From positions 11,846,417 to 11,910,416 of the forward strand of contig NC_134959.1 of assembly GCF_965638725.1 (NCBI RefSeq): a DNA stretch of 64,000 bases, given 5' to 3'. The DNA is from Aptenodytes patagonicus. Taxonomy: Eukaryota; Chordata; Aves; Sphenisciformes; Spheniscidae. Shown piece by piece: positions 61,685 to 64,000 of this stretch. Under the pieces are notes generated by a model. It was not told the origin of the DNA. It did no database searches and worked only from the letters and a program-made list of their open reading frames with translations. Made by a program: the position numbers and the translations under genes. The number at the start of each line of letters is the position of its first letter. Position 1 is the first letter of the stretch.

Positions 61685-64000
61685 CTGGCATCTCTGCCCT
61701 GTGCTGAGAAGGTCAAAGCCATTCAAAGTCACAAGTACAGGTCACAGGGACACTCCAGCCACACTGCCTCGGCTTCCCCAAGCGTCTCATGGGGGAAAAA
61801 TAACACCGGTTTGAGTCACCACTTAGCGCCATGGAGTGTTTGGTGTTTTTTAATACGGGGCCCTTCAGAAGGCGGCTTTTAGATGGCTTGCTCTGCAAAG
61901 ATGATAAAACAAACAGAACTGGAGCTAGAGAGGAATTTCTGGAGTGCTCGGCACCAGCCCTGGCTTCTGCCAGGAGTCCAGGCAGGCCCTTAATGAGCTG
62001 CGGCAGGCTGGTGACTGCCAAGTGGGCATAACCCTTTTACAGGTGTCTAAATACACACTGTTATTTGAGGAAATAAAAGGCTTTAAAATGTGCTCATGAA
62101 TTCAGTCAGGGGTGCTTGTGTTTAAACGACCTTAGTCCATCCAACCTTTATGTCCCTAGACCTCGAGGGGCTTTGGGCAGCCAGCTGACCTCCCTGCACG
62201 CTGCCAAGCTTTTCACTTTGTGGCAGTGTCCTCTCTGACCAGGCAGTTGCAGAAAGCAAGCATGCAACGCAGCATCATCTAATACCTTGGTAAGGCCCTT
62301 TGGCTCAGTTTGGTCTAATTTGCTAACACATGCACCATAATTACAAGGCTTGTGTTTAGGCATATCTCAAGAATTCCTTGTACATGTAATAGGAGAGGAT
62401 AATTCATCCAGAGTCCATCAGGGAAGACCAGCCCTAAACTGTCCAGGGCCAGGCACAGAGCCCTTTGTACAGATGAGAAGAGCCCCAAAAGCCTTTGGAA
62501 ATCTGGTGTAGACCAAACCTGACGTCTGGCAAGATTCTGCTTTTGCACCTTTCCCTTGCCCCTTTGCAGTCTCACTGGTGACTGCTGACGAGGCAGGAGT
62601 AGAGATGCAGGCAAGCCCCCTCACAAGGGTGCCCAGTGCCACTCCAGTTTTCAGTGCCTTGCCCTGGCTAGGGACACCCTGGCAAGCTTGAAGGTGCCAA
62701 TCTGGAAAGGACAGGCTCATCCAGCCATGCTGCAGAGGGCTCCTGTGCGACCGTCCCCAGCCTGCCAGTGGGGTGTGCAACACAAAGAAGGAGACTTGGC
62801 TGTTTACACAAGGCTTCTTGCCAGCATAGCTACGTTGCTTAGGGGTGCGCTACCCTTCTCTTTTCCTGACCATTGTAGCTATGGCTGCAAAAATTTAAAT
62901 GGAGACCAAGCCCAAGTGTGGGAGTTGAGCTGATCCTTTGCCTTGTGTGTTTCTAATGGCAACATCTTGTGTCGTCTAATAAGCTCTATCTTGCATCACA
63001 CAGGTTGTGCCTTGTAAAAGCTTACTGGATCTTGTATAAGCCCTTGGCCAGGTAATGTGCAGCCCTGCAGAGAGGGCAGCTTCTCCTGGCTGTGCCCCTG
63101 GCAGGGGCCAAGGTTTTGCTCTTCCTTCATGATATTTGCTGAAGTTCTGCACTGAAACGCTGAAACCATCCTTTTTTCAGACTCAGTGACACTCACTGCT
63201 TTTGAACACCAAGCAGAGCTGTTTTACATGCTTTGAGATGGCAGCAAACCAACAAAGAACAGCTGATACAATTAGCTGATGGAAAAATAAGTTCATGGCA
63301 TTTTTTTTGGCATAGAAACCTATCTCACATTAATGCAAATATTCTATCAGGATTCCACTGAGTCCATTCCCCAAACGGACCTACACCTAATGGAGCAGCA
63401 CTGTGGAGCTGCGCCATAGAGTTACGTGCTAGCAGGCTTTGAAGGTAAGAGAGGTCCTGTGCAAGGCCCCTAGGGCTCTGCACCCTAGAGGCTTATTTTT
63501 GAACTGTAATGGTTTCTTTCTGCAATACAGTGAATTCCTGCCCTTCAAGTGGGGCTGTTGTGTGGGGGCACAATGTGATGGTGACAGCTCTGCAGTTGTT
63601 ACAGTCTTTGGGGAAATGGGAGGGTGGCAGTGTTACCAGGAAGGTTGGTGCCTCTTTCCTGATGCTTTTATGGAGTTTCTGACAATTGTTTAAGACATTT
63701 AATTTATAAATTTCTCAAGAGAGACTTTTACTTCCCAGAGGACTGAAACATTTTGAGCTCTTTACACTGAATTATTGGCTCCGGCTGAAGATGAAACCAT
63801 GCAGCTGCCTGGACCATAATGTTTCCATGAGAGGACAGACATGGCTGTCAAGTGCGGGCCCTGTTGAGGCCTATCTCCACGCACCCAGTGAAAGATCACG
63901 GCCACAGCTTGGAGCTGGCAGGAGCCCTTCCACTGAAGTGCTGCAATTACAATTGCTCTCACTAAAGCTACATGTGGCCTTTTATCTGACCTTCTTTGAA
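61685..64000. other. Intergenic to window end, nothing recognised
   Basis: No coding exon is recognised. In particular, no amino-acid transporter motif expected for SLC7A10, the next gene on this side in mammals, is visible. Confidence 0.5.

Noticed and set aside
61700-64000. First exon of SLC7A10 near the right edge
   Set aside because: Expected by mammalian gene order, but no frame shows amino-acid permease motifs and no CpG island occurs there.

Overview
The window is bird nuclear DNA (chicken-like; the species cannot be fixed by eye). Two signs support this: an intact single-exon gene for the bZIP factor C/EBP-alpha whose protein has the short, histidine/glutamine-rich avian form, and CR1 LINE elements, the dominant interspersed repeat of birds. 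CEBPA is the only protein-coding gene I can support. The other open frames are chance frames, mostly GC-driven frames in the two CpG islands, plus one remnant of CR1 reverse transcriptase.

Layout. 1-3.9 kb: upstream intergenic DNA with one old MIR-like SINE. 3.9-6.8 kb: a large CpG island holding the CEBPA promoter (DR1-like site, CTCF-like site and TATA box within about 75 bp), a long GC-rich 5' UTR with a pentanucleotide repeat, a 5-codon uORF ending 7 nt before the main start, and the 325-codon CDS at 5765-6742. 6.7-8.4 kb: 3' UTR with at least two good poly(A) sites. 8.6-9.6 kb: a second, unexplained CpG island. 9.6-64 kb: non-coding DNA with decayed SINEs and palindromic old repeats, a nested CR1 pair at 33.97-35.6 kb, microsatellites and a few clusters of transcription-factor motifs.

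How it works together. CEBPA makes p42 and the shorter p30 from one mRNA by uORF-controlled initiation. The reading frame upstream of p42 is also open and encodes an arginine-rich stretch, as expected for the extended nucleolar isoform. In mammals the interval 3' of CEBPA, towards SLC7A10, holds distal enhancers including the myeloid +37/+42 kb element. The 54 kb of non-coding DNA here is probably the avian counterpart, but no SLC7A10 or CEBPG coding exon is in the window. I found no wholly new system. The best leads are the extended-isoform leader, the second CpG island with a splice-donor-like site, and the motif cluster near 30.05-30.24 kb.
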